Counted from the first letter of the stretch, positions 42,816-51,966 are shown. The stretch is 64,000 bases of DNA from Nocardia sp. NBC_00508 (GCF_036346875.1 NZ_CP107852.1:4898001-4962000), one strand, 5' to 3'. Numbers and translations are program-made. The notes: generated from the sequence alone by a model not told the origin.

Positions 42816-43940
42816 ATGGATTTCGATCTCACCGATGAACAGGTCATGCTCCGCGACACGGTTCGCGACCTGCTCGCACGCACCTACGACGCCGAATCCC
42901 GGCTGAAGATCACCGATTCCGACCTGGGCTGGAGCCGCGACGTGTGGCGTCAGCTCGCCGAACTCGGCGTGCTCGGCCTGAGTTTCGCCGAGGAGGACGG
43001 CGGCGTCGGCGCCGGTCCGGTGGAGACCATGGTCGTGCTGGAAGAGGTCGGCCGCAGGCTCGCGCCCGAACCGATCTTGGACGCGGTGCTGGTGCCCGGT
43101 GGCCTGGTGGCCGAGGCGGGCAGCGCCGAGCAGCGGCAGCGGATTCTGCCGGAGGTCGCCTCGGGCGCGAAACTGCTCGCGTTCGCCCACGCCGAGCCCG
43201 GGGTGCGCTGGCCGTCGACCGAACTGGCGACCACTGCGGCGGCGGACGGTGATTCGTACACGCTGACCGGTGTCAAGAATCCCGTCCCGCACGGTGACAG
43301 CGCCGACGAGCTGGTGGTCAGCGCCCTATTGCCGGATGGCGGGGTCGGGCTGTTCCTGGTGGCGCCGGACGCCGCGGGCGTGGTCCGCAAGTCCTACCGC
43401 ACGGTGGACGGCCAGCGCGGCGCGCAGCTGGAACTGACCGATGCGCCCGCCGAGCGGCTCGGCGAGGCAGACGCGGCCGGAGTGATCGCCTCGGTGCTCA
43501 CGCATGCGCAGGCGAGCCTCTGTGCGGAGTCGATCGGCGCGATGGCAGAGACGCTGCGGCTGACCACCGAATACCTGAAGCAGCGCAAGCAGTTCGGTGT
43601 CACGCTGTCGAAGTTCCAGACCCTCACCCAGCGGGCGGCCGACATGTACGTCTCGCTGGAGTTGGCGCGCAGCATGAGCCTGTATGTCACGGCGTCGCTG
43701 GCGGACGGTGCCGATGCCCCGGTGATCGCCTCGCGGGCACGGTTGCAGGTCGGGCGCTCAGCGCGCCACATCGGGCAGGAAGCCGTCCAGATGCACGGCG
43801 GCATCGGCGTCACCGCCGAGTACCCGGTGGGCCACTACGTGGCCCGGCTGACCGCGATCGGGCGCACCCTCGGGGGTGGGCTGGAGCATCTGCGGGTGCT
43901 CGGTTCCCGGGTCGGCGACTACCAGCTGCCCGAACTGTAG
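42816..43940 (+). CDS. acyl-CoA dehydrogenase (FadE), subunit 2
   Basis: A 374-residue ACAD-fold protein (FDLTDEQVMLRDTVRDLLAR; LAELGVLGLSFAEEDGGVGA; YLKQRKQFGVTLSKFQTLTQ; EAVQMHGGIGVTAEYPVGHY). The FAD/substrate region (AFAHAEPGVRW ... YTLTGVKNPVPHG) is shorter and less typical than in its partner, as expected for one half of a heteromeric FadE. It starts nine bases after the first FadE, so they are one operon. A terminator hairpin follows at once. Confidence 0.93.
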   Translation: MDFDLTDEQVMLRDTVRDLLARTYDAESRLKITDSDLGWSRDVWRQLAELGVLGLSFAEEDGGVGAGPVETMVVLEEVGRRLAPEPILDAVLVPGGLVAEAGSAEQRQRILPEVASGAKLLAFAHAEPGVRWPSTELATTAAADGDSYTLTGVKNPVPHGDSADELVVSALLPDGGVGLFLVAPDAAGVVRKSYRTVDGQRGAQLELTDAPAERLGEADAAGVIASVLTHAQASLCAESIGAMAETLRLTTEYLKQRKQFGVTLSKFQTLTQRAADMYVSLELARSMSLYVTASLADGADAPVIASRARLQVGRSARHIGQEAVQMHGGIGVTAEYPVGHYVARLTAIGRTLGGGLEHLRVLGSRVGDYQLPEL

Positions 43941-43947
43941 GACCGTG

Positions 43948-43976
43948 CGGTGGTGCGCGTTTCGCGCGCACCACCG
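43948..43976. terminator. 12-bp hairpin after the FadE operon
   Basis: CGGTGGTGCGCG and CGCGCACCACCG surround a five-base loop, eight bases after the FadE stop and before the convergent lipoprotein gene. Confidence 0.75.
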
Positions 43977-43980
43977 GAGG

Positions 43981-44409
43981 TCACTCGTCCTCGTCTCGCG
44001 CGCTGGTGGTTCTGCGCGGCGTCGCGGTGGGCTCCTCCGACAGTTCGGTCGTCGTGCGCGCGGCCGATGGCCGCGCGTCCTCGGGCGGCGCGGCGTGCGC
44101 GGGGTCGTCGGCTGGGGCGGAGGGGTCCGCGGAGGTGCTGGTGACGAAGCCCGCGAATGGGCTTGGGCGCGACTGGTTGTACGGCGCGACTCTCCAGGTC
44201 GGCGATGGCGGGATGACCACCCTTGGGGTGGTCGGGCCGGTGTTGTCCTCCCGGACCACCGGCTCGGCGTGCTGTCCCGCCTTCAGCGGCGGTGGCGGGA
44301 CGTAGGTGTCGTGCTTGCCGACGCCGCACGCGCCGATCAGGACGAGTCCGATGGAAACCGCTCCCGCGGCGATCGCCGGACCGGCGATCTTGGTCCTGCT
44401 GCTCTCCAT
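43981..44409 (-). CDS. small putative lipoprotein, proline-rich
   Basis: A 142-residue protein. The start ESSRTKIAGPAIAAGAVSIG and the lipobox LVLIGAC mark a lipoprotein signal with the Cys near residue 28. The rest is Pro/Ser/Thr/Glu-rich and looks disordered (PSPTWRVAPYNQSRPSPFAG in the middle), with no recognisable domain. The ATG at 44409 is better spaced from GAGGA than the GTG nine bases upstream. Function unknown; probably an envelope protein. Confidence 0.75.
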   Translation of the reverse strand: MESSRTKIAGPAIAAGAVSIGLVLIGACGVGKHDTYVPPPPLKAGQHAEPVVREDNTGPTTPRVVIPPSPTWRVAPYNQSRPSPFAGFVTSTSADPSAPADDPAHAAPPEDARPSAARTTTELSEEPTATPRRTTSARDEDE

Positions 44410-44439
44410 CGGTGACACTCCTCGTGTGTATCGAGTGGC

Positions 44440-44477
44440 CTCACCTTACTCGAGGGCGCTCGGCCGAGCGAGGTGAG
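44440..44477. promoter_or_regulatory. nested inverted repeat upstream of the lipoprotein gene
   Basis: Outer arms CTCACCT/AGGTGAG and inner arms CGCTCG/CGAGCG form a two-part stem 31 bases upstream of the lipoprotein start. It could be an operator or a structured mRNA leader. The remaining gap to 44703 holds nothing else clear apart from an AT-richer section near 44510-44560. Confidence 0.4.
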
Positions 44478-44703
44478 CATGACGGTCGCTGGGGATGCGC
44501 CGGACGACGCTTTCAAACGCTCATAATTCACATATCGAATTGGTCTCATCGGCGTGTCGTTGACACGTGTCGCTGTCCTCCGGCGTCCCGGAGTCGTAGC
44601 GTGTGTGAGCAAAGTTACGCGTGAGACGCCTGTTCAGGATGAGGGACACGTTGTGTGAGAACGTGACAGTGGTTCTCTGACCGGCGTCATCGAGGAGTAG
44701 ATG

Positions 44704-44985
44704 ATGGGAGCTTACTCGACAGCGTCCCGGCGTGGGTCATCCCACGCCGCGGGAGATGCGGTGTCGGCAACTGCGCAGCATCTGGCGTCGAACCAGCAGG
44801 CGCGCAGACTATCCACGATTCTGTCGCGGACGCTGGCCTGGCTGATCTTCATCGGCGGAATCGTCGGGGCGGTGCTCGGCATCGCGGGCCTGCACGTCGA
44901 AATCACCGTCGCCGGACTCATTCTCGCCTGCACCGCGGGGCTGGTCCTGCTCAAGCTCCGTGCGGGTGGTGGGGCAGTCGACTGA
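44704..44985 (+). CDS. small membrane protein, two predicted segments
   Basis: A 93-residue protein. A polar N-terminal half (TASRRGSSHAAGDAVSATAQ ... SNQQARRLSTIL) is followed by two membrane segments (TLAWLIFIGGIVGAVLGIAG and VEITVAGLILACTAGLVLLK). GAGGAG at 44692-44697 favours the second of two adjacent ATGs. No known family. It is 89 bases before the GNAT gene. Confidence 0.72.
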   Translation: MGAYSTASRRGSSHAAGDAVSATAQHLASNQQARRLSTILSRTLAWLIFIGGIVGAVLGIAGLHVEITVAGLILACTAGLVLLKLRAGGGAVD

Positions 44986-45074
44986 GAGAACCGGCCGGTC
45001 GCTCGGTCCCCCGACCTCGGGTCGTACGCGAAAAATTAGGGTGCGCAACACTTTAGGCCCTTACCGTGATCTGC

Positions 45075-45908
45075 ATGAGGATCGAGATCACCACCGACGC
45101 CGCCGAGTTCCGCTCGCTCGCGGGGGCGTTTCTGCTTCGTGATCCATTGCGGCACACCGTGATCACCACGAGCATCGCCAATCACATTACGGGCATGGAC
45201 GCCCCGGCCGAGGCGTCGCGATTCCTCTCGGTGCACGGCGAGGATGCCTCGGTGGTCGGCGCTGCCATGCGGGTGGCCGGTCGCGACGTGTATCTCGGTG
45301 AGCTACCGCCCGACAGCATCGCCGCGGTGGCCAGGGCGCTGGTCGAAGTGGTGCCCGACAGTGCGGGCGTGGAGGGCGTCGTCGCCGATGCGACCGCCTT
45401 CGCCCAGCATTGGTCGGCATTGGTGAGCAAGGGATTCCATCAGTCGTACGTCACCAGACTGCACCGGCTCGGTGCGCTGCGCATCCCCGACGTCGCCGGA
45501 GTACCGCGCCGAGCGGTCGAATCCGATGTAGCGCTGTGCGCGGAATGGATGGCCGCCATGACCGACGAATCCGCGGATCTACCGCCCGGATTGGGCGAGG
45601 CCGCGCTCCTGCGCCGCGTCCGAGCGGGCCGCTGGTGGCTGTGGGAGCGGGACGGCGAGCCGGTGAGCCTTGCCGCCCACCAGATTCCGATCCAAGGCTG
45701 GTCGCGGATCGGACCGGTCTACACCCCACCCGACGCGCGCGGGCACGGCTATGCCAGCGCCGTGACCGCGCACGTGGCGCAGCTGCTCCGCGCCGAAGGC
45801 TTGGACGTCTGCCTGTTCGCCGACACGGCCGACGCCACGGCCAACCGGATCTACCGCACGATCGGCTTCCACCCGACCCACGACTTCGCGCACTACGTCT
45901 TCGATTGA
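45075..45908 (+). CDS. GNAT-family N-acetyltransferase
   Basis: A 277-residue protein. The C-terminal GNAT domain has the acetyl-CoA motif PDARGHGYASAVTAHVAQLL (near 215) and the later DTADATANRIYRTIGFHPTH, a standard GNAT ending. The N-terminal half (MRIEITTDAAEFRSLAGAFL ...) is a degenerate second GNAT-like domain, common in this actinobacterial group. The acceptor is unknown. Start at ATG 45075; a GTG nine bases earlier is also possible. Confidence 0.9.
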   Translation: MRIEITTDAAEFRSLAGAFLLRDPLRHTVITTSIANHITGMDAPAEASRFLSVHGEDASVVGAAMRVAGRDVYLGELPPDSIAAVARALVEVVPDSAGVEGVVADATAFAQHWSALVSKGFHQSYVTRLHRLGALRIPDVAGVPRRAVESDVALCAEWMAAMTDESADLPPGLGEAALLRRVRAGRWWLWERDGEPVSLAAHQIPIQGWSRIGPVYTPPDARGHGYASAVTAHVAQLLRAEGLDVCLFADTADATANRIYRTIGFHPTHDFAHYVFD

Positions 45909-45909
45909 G

Positions 45910-46099
45910 ATCTCGCCCGATCGACGCGCTGGGGCCGCGGTGAACCAGGCGAACACCGACGCGAGGCTCGGCGGGGCGGGCCAGCCGTTGACGACCGCGA
46001 GGGTGGAACGATGTCCTGGTCGGCGTAGAACCGGATCGCCTTGACGGTGCGACGGGTTCGCTCGGCTACTGGTCCGATGGTGAAGCGGGTGTCGTCCAC
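45910..46099 (-). pseudogene. internally deleted MerR-family regulator remnant
   Basis: From GTG 46099 the minus strand encodes a MerR N-terminal HTH: DDTRFTIGPVAERTRRTVKA then IRFYADQDIVPPS. Intact MerR genes would continue for 200 or more residues. Here the sequence jumps to a different frame reading VVNGWPAPPSLASVFAWFTA, which resembles the very end of this MerR subgroup (INGWPPxPSxxxxFxWF). About two thirds of the gene is gone and the parts are out of frame. It lies between the GNAT gene and the kinase operon. Confidence 0.65.
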
Positions 46100-46137
46100 G
46101 TCTCCACCTTCGTGTCTCCCCAAGGGATAGTAATTGC

Positions 46138-47802
46138 TCAGTTCAGTGGCGCCGAGGTCCACCAGTCCATGAACTCGGCGTCGGTGGCGATGAACCCGGT
46201 GCTGTACATCAGCATGGACGTTCGGCGCGGGTTGCCGGGAAATGCGGTGACCATCCGTGGGCGCAGGTTGCGGCTGCCGTGCAGGGTGTAGTTGGTGTAG
46301 GTGTGGCCGCTGTGGTTGGTGGCGGTCGCGCGGTCGTTGGCGGGCAAGGCGTCCAGCACCTTCTGCGCGTCGGCGGGGGAGCCGTAGAGGTAGAAGTCGA
46401 AGGCCGCCTTGTTCGGTCCGCCGAAGCAGCTCCACATCAGCACCCAGGCGCCGAGATCCGGGTCGTCATGGTCGGGAGAAGTCGCTTGGTCCGGTGTGTG
46501 GACGAAGCAGCCCGCCTTGTTGTATCCGGTGCCGGAGTGCACCAGGCGTTCAGCGGTGGTCTCGGGCAGCATATCCGGGAATGCGGCGCTCAGTTGCGCG
46601 GCGCGGGCGCCGACCGCGGCTCGATCCTTCGTGGCCGGGACGGTCGTGGTCGGACGCCGGGTGGTCGAGGGGGCGGTGTTCTGGGCGCGCACTGTGGTCG
46701 TTGCTGTAGTGGCGCCGGAGGATCCGGTGTCGTCGCCGAGCGCCGTCGAGATGATGAAAGCGGCCAGCCCGAGCACCAGCAGCAGGCCGAGCCACCCGCC
46801 AACCGAGGCGTGCCAGCGGGAACGTCGCGCCGGGCCGAGATAGGCACGTGCCTCGCGCCGCCCTGACGACGAATCGGGCTGGGACACCGGTTGATTCGGC
46901 GAATGCACCGGTTGATTCAGCTGGGGCAGCGGGTGATTCGGCGGGGGCGGCGGTTGCCATGACGACGCCGCGGGCGCGGTCAGTGCCTGCCATGCGGTGG
47001 CGGCGAATTCGGTACAGGAGTCGAAGCGATCGGCCGCGTGCTTGGCCATGGCTCTGGCCAGCACCGCATCCAGCGCCACCGGCAGACCCGGGCGCAGCCT
47101 GCTGACCGATGGCGGTGGTGCGCTGAGATGTCCCTGGATCACCGCGACCGGATTGGTGGCTTCGAACGGCACCGTGCCGGTCAGCAGCCGAAACAGCGTG
47201 CAGGCCAAGGAATACTGGTCGGCTCGGTGATCCAGCAGTGCCCCGGACAGTTGCTCCGGCGCCGCGTAAGCCAGGGTGGCGGTGAAGGAGCCGGTCTGGG
47301 TGAGCCGTCCGGTGTCGTCCCGGAATCGAGCGATGCCGAAGTCGGTGAGGTAGACGCGCTCCTGCCCGCCTTCGGCGCGCTCCAAGAGAATGTTCGCCGG
47401 TTTCACGTCGCGGTGCAGCACGCCGCGGCTGTGCGCGAAGTCCAGCGCCTTGGCCGTCTCCGCGATGATCTGCACCGCCCGGTGCGGCGGAAGGGTCCAC
47501 GCGTCCACCGCCGCGGCATCGGTGCCTTCGATGTACTGCATCGAAATCCACAGCTGCTCGTCTTCCACGCCGCGATCGAACACCGTGACGATGTTCGGGT
47601 GGTCCAGCCGTGCGACGAGATCCGCTTCCCGCTGGAAGCGGGCGCGGATCTCCGTGTCGTGGAACAGCTCCGCGTTCAACAGCTTCATTGCGGTCAGCCG
47701 GGGCAGCCGCGGATGCCGCGCCAGGTACACCGATCCCATCCCGCCGCGGCCGAGCAGGCGTTCGATGGTGTACCCGGCGAAAACCTCACCGGTGCGCAGC
47801 AT
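46138..47802 (-). CDS. receptor-type Ser/Thr protein kinase (third of tandem set)
   Basis: A 554-residue PknB-like kinase. The kinase domain (1-265) has the glycine loop LGRGGMGSVYLARHP, Lys in AMKLLN, HRDVKPANILLE, DFG (YLTDFGIARF) and APE (YAAPEQL). A Pro/Gln-rich juxtamembrane part is followed by one membrane segment (GLLLVLGLAAFIIST, about 337-353) and an extracellular domain of about 165 residues with three cysteines. The extracellular domain ends FMDWWTSAPLN, nearly as in the neighbouring kinase, so the two arose by duplication. The start is three bases after that kinase's stop. Confidence 0.95.
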   Translation of the reverse strand: MLRTGEVFAGYTIERLLGRGGMGSVYLARHPRLPRLTAMKLLNAELFHDTEIRARFQREADLVARLDHPNIVTVFDRGVEDEQLWISMQYIEGTDAAAVDAWTLPPHRAVQIIAETAKALDFAHSRGVLHRDVKPANILLERAEGGQERVYLTDFGIARFRDDTGRLTQTGSFTATLAYAAPEQLSGALLDHRADQYSLACTLFRLLTGTVPFEATNPVAVIQGHLSAPPPSVSRLRPGLPVALDAVLARAMAKHAADRFDSCTEFAATAWQALTAPAASSWQPPPPPNHPLPQLNQPVHSPNQPVSQPDSSSGRREARAYLGPARRSRWHASVGGWLGLLLVLGLAAFIISTALGDDTGSSGATTATTTVRAQNTAPSTTRRPTTTVPATKDRAAVGARAAQLSAAFPDMLPETTAERLVHSGTGYNKAGCFVHTPDQATSPDHDDPDLGAWVLMWSCFGGPNKAAFDFYLYGSPADAQKVLDALPANDRATATNHSGHTYTNYTLHGSRNLRPRMVTAFPGNPRRTSMLMYSTGFIATDAEFMDWWTSAPLN

Positions 47803-47805
47803 GCG

Positions 47806-49629
47806 TCAGTTCAGCGGAGCCGAGCGCCACCAGCGCAGCAGCTCGTCGATCGTGGTGAAGCTGAAGCCGTCGGTGTACATCAGGAACTGGGCGCGATCCG
47901 GGTCGCCGGTGAAAGTAGTGACCATCTTGGCGCCGTCGTCGTTGTACTTGTGGTTGGTGTAGGACTTTCCGGCGTTGGTGTCGGTGGACTTGGTGGCCTG
48001 CGAAGGCAGGCCCTTGAGCACCGTCTGCACTTCGGCGGGCGTCTTGTACGCGTAGATGCGGTAGTACGGATCGTCGTTGTTGCCGCCCTTGAAGCAGCGC
48101 CATTGCGCGGCCCAGTCGCCGAAGTCCGGCTCGCCCTTGGACGGGGACGGCGGCGAACTCGGTGAGGCCAGCCAGCACTCGGCGCCGTTGTAGCCGATCT
48201 CCTCGGTCTTGGAGGCGGGCACCATCCGCGGGAACTCCGCGCTGATCGCTTCCGGGGTGGCATCGACGACGTTCGGCTTGACAGGCGAAGTAGTAGTAGT
48301 CGGGCCGCTGCTGTTCGATCCCGAATCGGAGACCACGCCGATGATGCCGAGCGTCGCCACGATCAGCACCACGACGCCCACCGCGATGCCGATGATCAGC
48401 CCGGTGTTCTTCTTGCCCTGCGGTCCGGCCGGGGGGTGCATGTGCGCGCCGTGCGGCGGAGCGCCGAAGCCGGAGAACCCGGCTTGCTGGCCGTAGGGAT
48501 TGGCGGCGGGGGGCTGCGGCGCCGGGCCGGTGTGCGGACTGCGGTTCACCAGCGTCGCGGGGGGCGGAGTCACCGGCGACGCCGTTGCGGCAAGCGAATT
48601 CGGTCCGCTGGTGTGCGGGCCGGGGCCGTTCATGTGGTAGCCGGGCCCGCTCACCTGGGGGCCGTGCGCCACCGGGTGCGGCGTGCCGGTCGTCGGGATC
48701 TGCGGCCCGGTCGTCGGGCGCGGACCCATGGTCGGCTGTGGCTGTGGACCGGTGACCGGACGGTGACCGCCGACCACCGGCATCGACGGCACGCTCGGGC
48801 CGGTCAGCGCCTGCTTGGCGGCCGCGGCGAGTTCCGCACAGCTGCCGTACCTGTCGTCGGGCCGCTTGGCCATCGCCTTGGCCAGCACGCCGTCCAGCCC
48901 GAAGGGCAGTCCGGGCCGGACGCTGCTCAACGCGGGCGGCGCACCCTGCAGATGCCCCTGGATGACCGCGGCGGGATTGGTCGCCGCGAACGGGCCCGTG
49001 CCGGTGAACAGCCAGAACAGCGAGCAAGCCAGCGAATACTGGTCGGAGCGGTGGTCGAGCGCGGCGCCGGTGAGCTGTTCGGGCGAGGCGTAGGCCAGGG
49101 TCGCGGTGAAGGTGCCGGTCTGGGTGAGATGACCGGTGTCGTCGCGCAGGCGCGCGATACCGAAGTCGGTGAGATACACCCGCTCACCGCGCCCGGCGCT
49201 GGAGCGGGCCAGCAGGATGTTGGCGGGTTTCACGTCGCGGTGCAGCACGCCGCTGCCGTGCGCGTAGTCCAGCGCGTCCGCGGTCTCCTTGATGATCTGG
49301 ACCGCGCGTTCGGGTGGCAGCGATGTCGGTTCGACCGAGGCGGCGTCGATGCCATCGATGTACTGCATCGAAATCCACAGTTGCTCGTCCTCGAGCCCGC
49401 GGTCGTAAACCGTGACGATGTTCGGGTGATCGAGCTGCGCGACCAGATCCGCCTCCCGTTCGAACCGAGCCCGCACCTCCTTGTCGAAGAACATCTCCCG
49501 ATTCAGCAGCTTCAGTGCGGTCATCCGCGGCAGCCGCGGATGTTTCGCCAGATAGACCGAACCCATGCCACCGCGGCCGAGTTGCCGCTCGATGACATAG
49601 CCGGCGAAAACGTCACCGCTGGCCAGCAT
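47806..49629 (-). CDS. receptor-type Ser/Thr protein kinase (second of tandem set)
   Basis: A 607-residue PknB-like kinase with all catalytic motifs (LGRGGMGSVYLAKHP, ALKLLN, HRDVKPANILLA, LTDFGIARLRD, YASPEQL). A long Pro/Gly/His-rich linker (about 290-405) leads to a membrane segment (LIIGIAVGVVVLIVATLGII, about 410-433) and an extracellular domain ending LLRWWRSAPLN. That domain has two cysteines and resembles the one in the next kinase. The operon order and 3-base spacing indicate co-expression. Signals sensed are unknown. Confidence 0.95.
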   Translation of the reverse strand: MLASGDVFAGYVIERQLGRGGMGSVYLAKHPRLPRMTALKLLNREMFFDKEVRARFEREADLVAQLDHPNIVTVYDRGLEDEQLWISMQYIDGIDAASVEPTSLPPERAVQIIKETADALDYAHGSGVLHRDVKPANILLARSSAGRGERVYLTDFGIARLRDDTGHLTQTGTFTATLAYASPEQLTGAALDHRSDQYSLACSLFWLFTGTGPFAATNPAAVIQGHLQGAPPALSSVRPGLPFGLDGVLAKAMAKRPDDRYGSCAELAAAAKQALTGPSVPSMPVVGGHRPVTGPQPQPTMGPRPTTGPQIPTTGTPHPVAHGPQVSGPGYHMNGPGPHTSGPNSLAATASPVTPPPATLVNRSPHTGPAPQPPAANPYGQQAGFSGFGAPPHGAHMHPPAGPQGKKNTGLIIGIAVGVVVLIVATLGIIGVVSDSGSNSSGPTTTTSPVKPNVVDATPEAISAEFPRMVPASKTEEIGYNGAECWLASPSSPPSPSKGEPDFGDWAAQWRCFKGGNNDDPYYRIYAYKTPAEVQTVLKGLPSQATKSTDTNAGKSYTNHKYNDDGAKMVTTFTGDPDRAQFLMYTDGFSFTTIDELLRWWRSAPLN

Positions 49630-49684
49630 GACTGCTCCACTTCCCGCCGCTCGCCGGGACCCACCGGCGAACAGGCGTACAGCA

Positions 49685-50944
49685 TCAGAACGCGCGGTCC
49701 GAGATGGGCCGGACCACGGAAAACATCGAAACCATAGCAGTAGTCGCGTGGCCGCCGATCGCTCGGCGAGCGTGGCGACACGCGGGCGAACGGCGGCTTG
49801 GACGGGTGGGCGGTGGGCGCGGGTCCGGGGGTTGCTGGTGCGGCCGCACGGCCGACCCCGGGCGTATGGGCAGGTTCGGCAGCTCGATCATGCCGGGGTG
49901 GACGGGTCGCCGCGGCGGTGGGAAACTCCGGCGCGGTGGCGCGGGCTGCCGGGGCGGTTCCTGCGGCGTCGACGGACGCGGCGGCGCAGGTGCGGTGTGC
50001 TGTGTCGGCGGCGTGGGTTGCTGTGGTGCTGCCGGGGCGGTGTGCTGTGTCGGCGCGTTCCCGTCGGCGTGGATGCCCAACTGTGGTGCGGCGGTGTGCG
50101 GTGCGATCCGCTGCCCGGCGAGGGCATACCTGGCCGCGGCGGCGAACTCGGCGCAGCTGGCGAACCGATCCGCGGGCCGCTTGGCCATGGCGCGGGCCAG
50201 CACCGGATCCAGCGCGGGTGGCAGGCCGGGACGCACCCGGCTCAGCACCGGGATCGGTGCGTACAGATGGCTGTTCACCACCGCCGCCGGGTTGGCGCCC
50301 GGATATGGCGGCGCGCCGGTGAGCATCCAGAACAGGGTGCAGGCCAGTGAATATTGATCGGCCCGGTCGTCCAACGGCTGGCCGATCAGCTGTTCCGGCG
50401 CGCCGAAAGCGAGTGTCGCGGTGATCGAGCCGGACGAGCCGATCGTGGTGTCGGCGCCGCGCACGCCCGCGATGCCGAAATCGGTGAGCAGCACCCGCTC
50501 CGGCTGCCCGATCGGCGCCTTGGCCAGCAGGATGTTGGCCGGTTTCACGTCGCGATGCAGCACCTGGTTGGCGTGCGCGAAATCGAGTGCCGCGGCGGTG
50601 TCGGCGACGATCTGCACCGCGCGCCCAGGCGCGAGCACGTCGACGTCCGCGCAGGATGCGTCCGCGCCGGGCACGTATTGCATGGATATCCACAACTGCT
50701 GGTCCTCGGCGCCTCGATCGAACACCGTGACGATGTTCGGGTGGTCCAGCCGCGAGACCAGATCGGCCTCGCGTTCGAAGCGGCGGCGGATGTCGGCGTC
50801 GGCGTACAGTTCGCGCTTCAGCAGCTTCAGGGCGGTCAACCTCGGCAGCCGGGGATGCCGGGCCGAGTACACCGTGCCCATGCCGCCACGGCCGAGCACG
50901 CGTTGGATGACGTAGCCTGCGAAGACATCGCCGGTCTGCAACAC
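49685..50944 (-). CDS. Ser/Thr protein kinase without membrane segment or sensor (first of tandem set)
   Basis: A 419-residue kinase starting at GTG 50944 (ribosome-binding site AAGGGGTG). The kinase domain is complete (LGRGGMGTVYSARHP, ALKLLK, HRDVKPANILLA, LTDFGIAGVRG, FGAPEQL). After about residue 270 comes a Pro/Gln/Thr-rich tail, and the protein ends ATTAMVSMFSVVRPISDRAF with no membrane helix, unlike the two kinases downstream. It may be truly cytosolic or have lost its sensor through a frameshift or deletion in the Pro-rich part. The frame stays open far upstream of the GTG, antisense to the endonuclease gene; that part is not real. Confidence 0.9.
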   Translation of the reverse strand: MLQTGDVFAGYVIQRVLGRGGMGTVYSARHPRLPRLTALKLLKRELYADADIRRRFEREADLVSRLDHPNIVTVFDRGAEDQQLWISMQYVPGADASCADVDVLAPGRAVQIVADTAAALDFAHANQVLHRDVKPANILLAKAPIGQPERVLLTDFGIAGVRGADTTIGSSGSITATLAFGAPEQLIGQPLDDRADQYSLACTLFWMLTGAPPYPGANPAAVVNSHLYAPIPVLSRVRPGLPPALDPVLARAMAKRPADRFASCAEFAAAARYALAGQRIAPHTAAPQLGIHADGNAPTQHTAPAAPQQPTPPTQHTAPAPPRPSTPQEPPRQPAPPRRSFPPPRRPVHPGMIELPNLPIRPGSAVRPHQQPPDPRPPPTRPSRRSPACRHARRAIGGHATTAMVSMFSVVRPISDRAF

Positions 50945-51067
50945 CGTTACACCCCTTGGTCGAGTCGAACGCGCGGACACTAACCATGTATCTCGCCGGG
51001 CCGCCGGGATGCAACAGTCGGGGCGCGACCTTCGTCCGCTGTCGGTGCCGCCCGTTACGCTGACCGC

Positions 51068-51832
51068 ATGCGCATAGGAGCACATGTCCGGCTCGACAGC
51101 GACCCGATCGGCTTCGGCGAGAAACTGGGGGCCGATGTCATCCAGATGTTCGTGGTCGATCCCCAGAGCTGGGACAAGCCCACCCCGCACCCGCGGACCG
51201 AGGAGATCCTCGCGAGCCCGATCGAGGTCGTGGTGCACTCCTCCTACCAGATCAACGTGGCGAGCCTGAACAACCGGCTGCGCATGCCCTCGCGCAACGC
51301 GGTGGCGCAACAAGCGAAGGCGGCCGCCGACATCGGTGCGTTCGGTTTGGTGGTGCACGGCGGGCACGTGCGCTCCGACGCCGAACTGGAGACCGGAATC
51401 GACAACTGGCGCAAGCTGTTCGAGCGCCAGCAGGACAAAGGCGGCTTCGCGGTGCCGATCCTGATCGAGAACACCGCGGGCGGCAATCACGCCATGGCCA
51501 GGCACTTCGATTCCATCGCCCGGCTGTGGGACGCGGTCGCCGACTACGGCGCGGGATTCTGCCTGGACACCTGCCACGCCTGGGCGGGCGGCGAGGAACT
51601 GGTCGGCGTCGTCGACCGGATCAAGGCGATCACCGGACGGATCGACCTGGTGCACCTGAACTCCTCGCGCGACGAGTTCAACTCCGGCGCCGACCGCCAC
51701 GCCAACTTCGCCGACGGCACCATCGACCCCCAGCTGCTCGCGGAAGTGTGCAAAACGGCAGGCGCTCCGGTGATCCTGGAGACCCCTGCCGACGGCATCG
51801 CGGACGATCTGGCTTACCTGCGCGGTGTTTGA
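51068..51832 (+). CDS. nfo: endonuclease IV (AP endonuclease)
   Basis: A 254-residue TIM-barrel enzyme that cuts DNA 5' to abasic sites in base-excision repair. The metal ligands of the family are present: His in VVHSSYQINVAS, His in VVHGGHV, Glu in LIENTAGG, Asp and His in CLDTCHAW, His in LVHLNSSRDEF, Asp-x-His in ADRHANFADG, and Glu in ILETPAD. The three-zinc site is thus complete. The length is typical. It is divergent from the kinase operon and followed by a direct-repeat spacer. Confidence 0.95.
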   Translation: MRIGAHVRLDSDPIGFGEKLGADVIQMFVVDPQSWDKPTPHPRTEEILASPIEVVVHSSYQINVASLNNRLRMPSRNAVAQQAKAAADIGAFGLVVHGGHVRSDAELETGIDNWRKLFERQQDKGGFAVPILIENTAGGNHAMARHFDSIARLWDAVADYGAGFCLDTCHAWAGGEELVGVVDRIKAITGRIDLVHLNSSRDEFNSGADRHANFADGTIDPQLLAEVCKTAGAPVILETPADGIADDLAYLRGV

Positions 51833-51838
51833 TGGCGG

Positions 51839-51966
51839 TGTGTGGGCGCGACGTGCGCCCGGCGGGGGTGGGTCGGCTTCGTCCGTTACGTGGTTGTGTG
51901 GCGGTGATCGGCTGAGTTGTGTGGGCGGGACGTGTGCCCGGCGGGGGTGGGTGGGCTTCGGTCGTT
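51839..51966. repeat. 49-bp direct repeat, two copies 79 bases apart
   Basis: Copies start at 51839 and 51918 (TGTGTGGGCGCGACGTGCGC and TGTGTGGGCGGGACGTGTGC), each continuing through CCGGCGGGGGTGGGT to a GTCCGTT/GTCGTT end. They fill the gap between the endonuclease and dioxygenase genes. They are not part of the 70-bp family. Role unknown. Confidence 0.75.
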
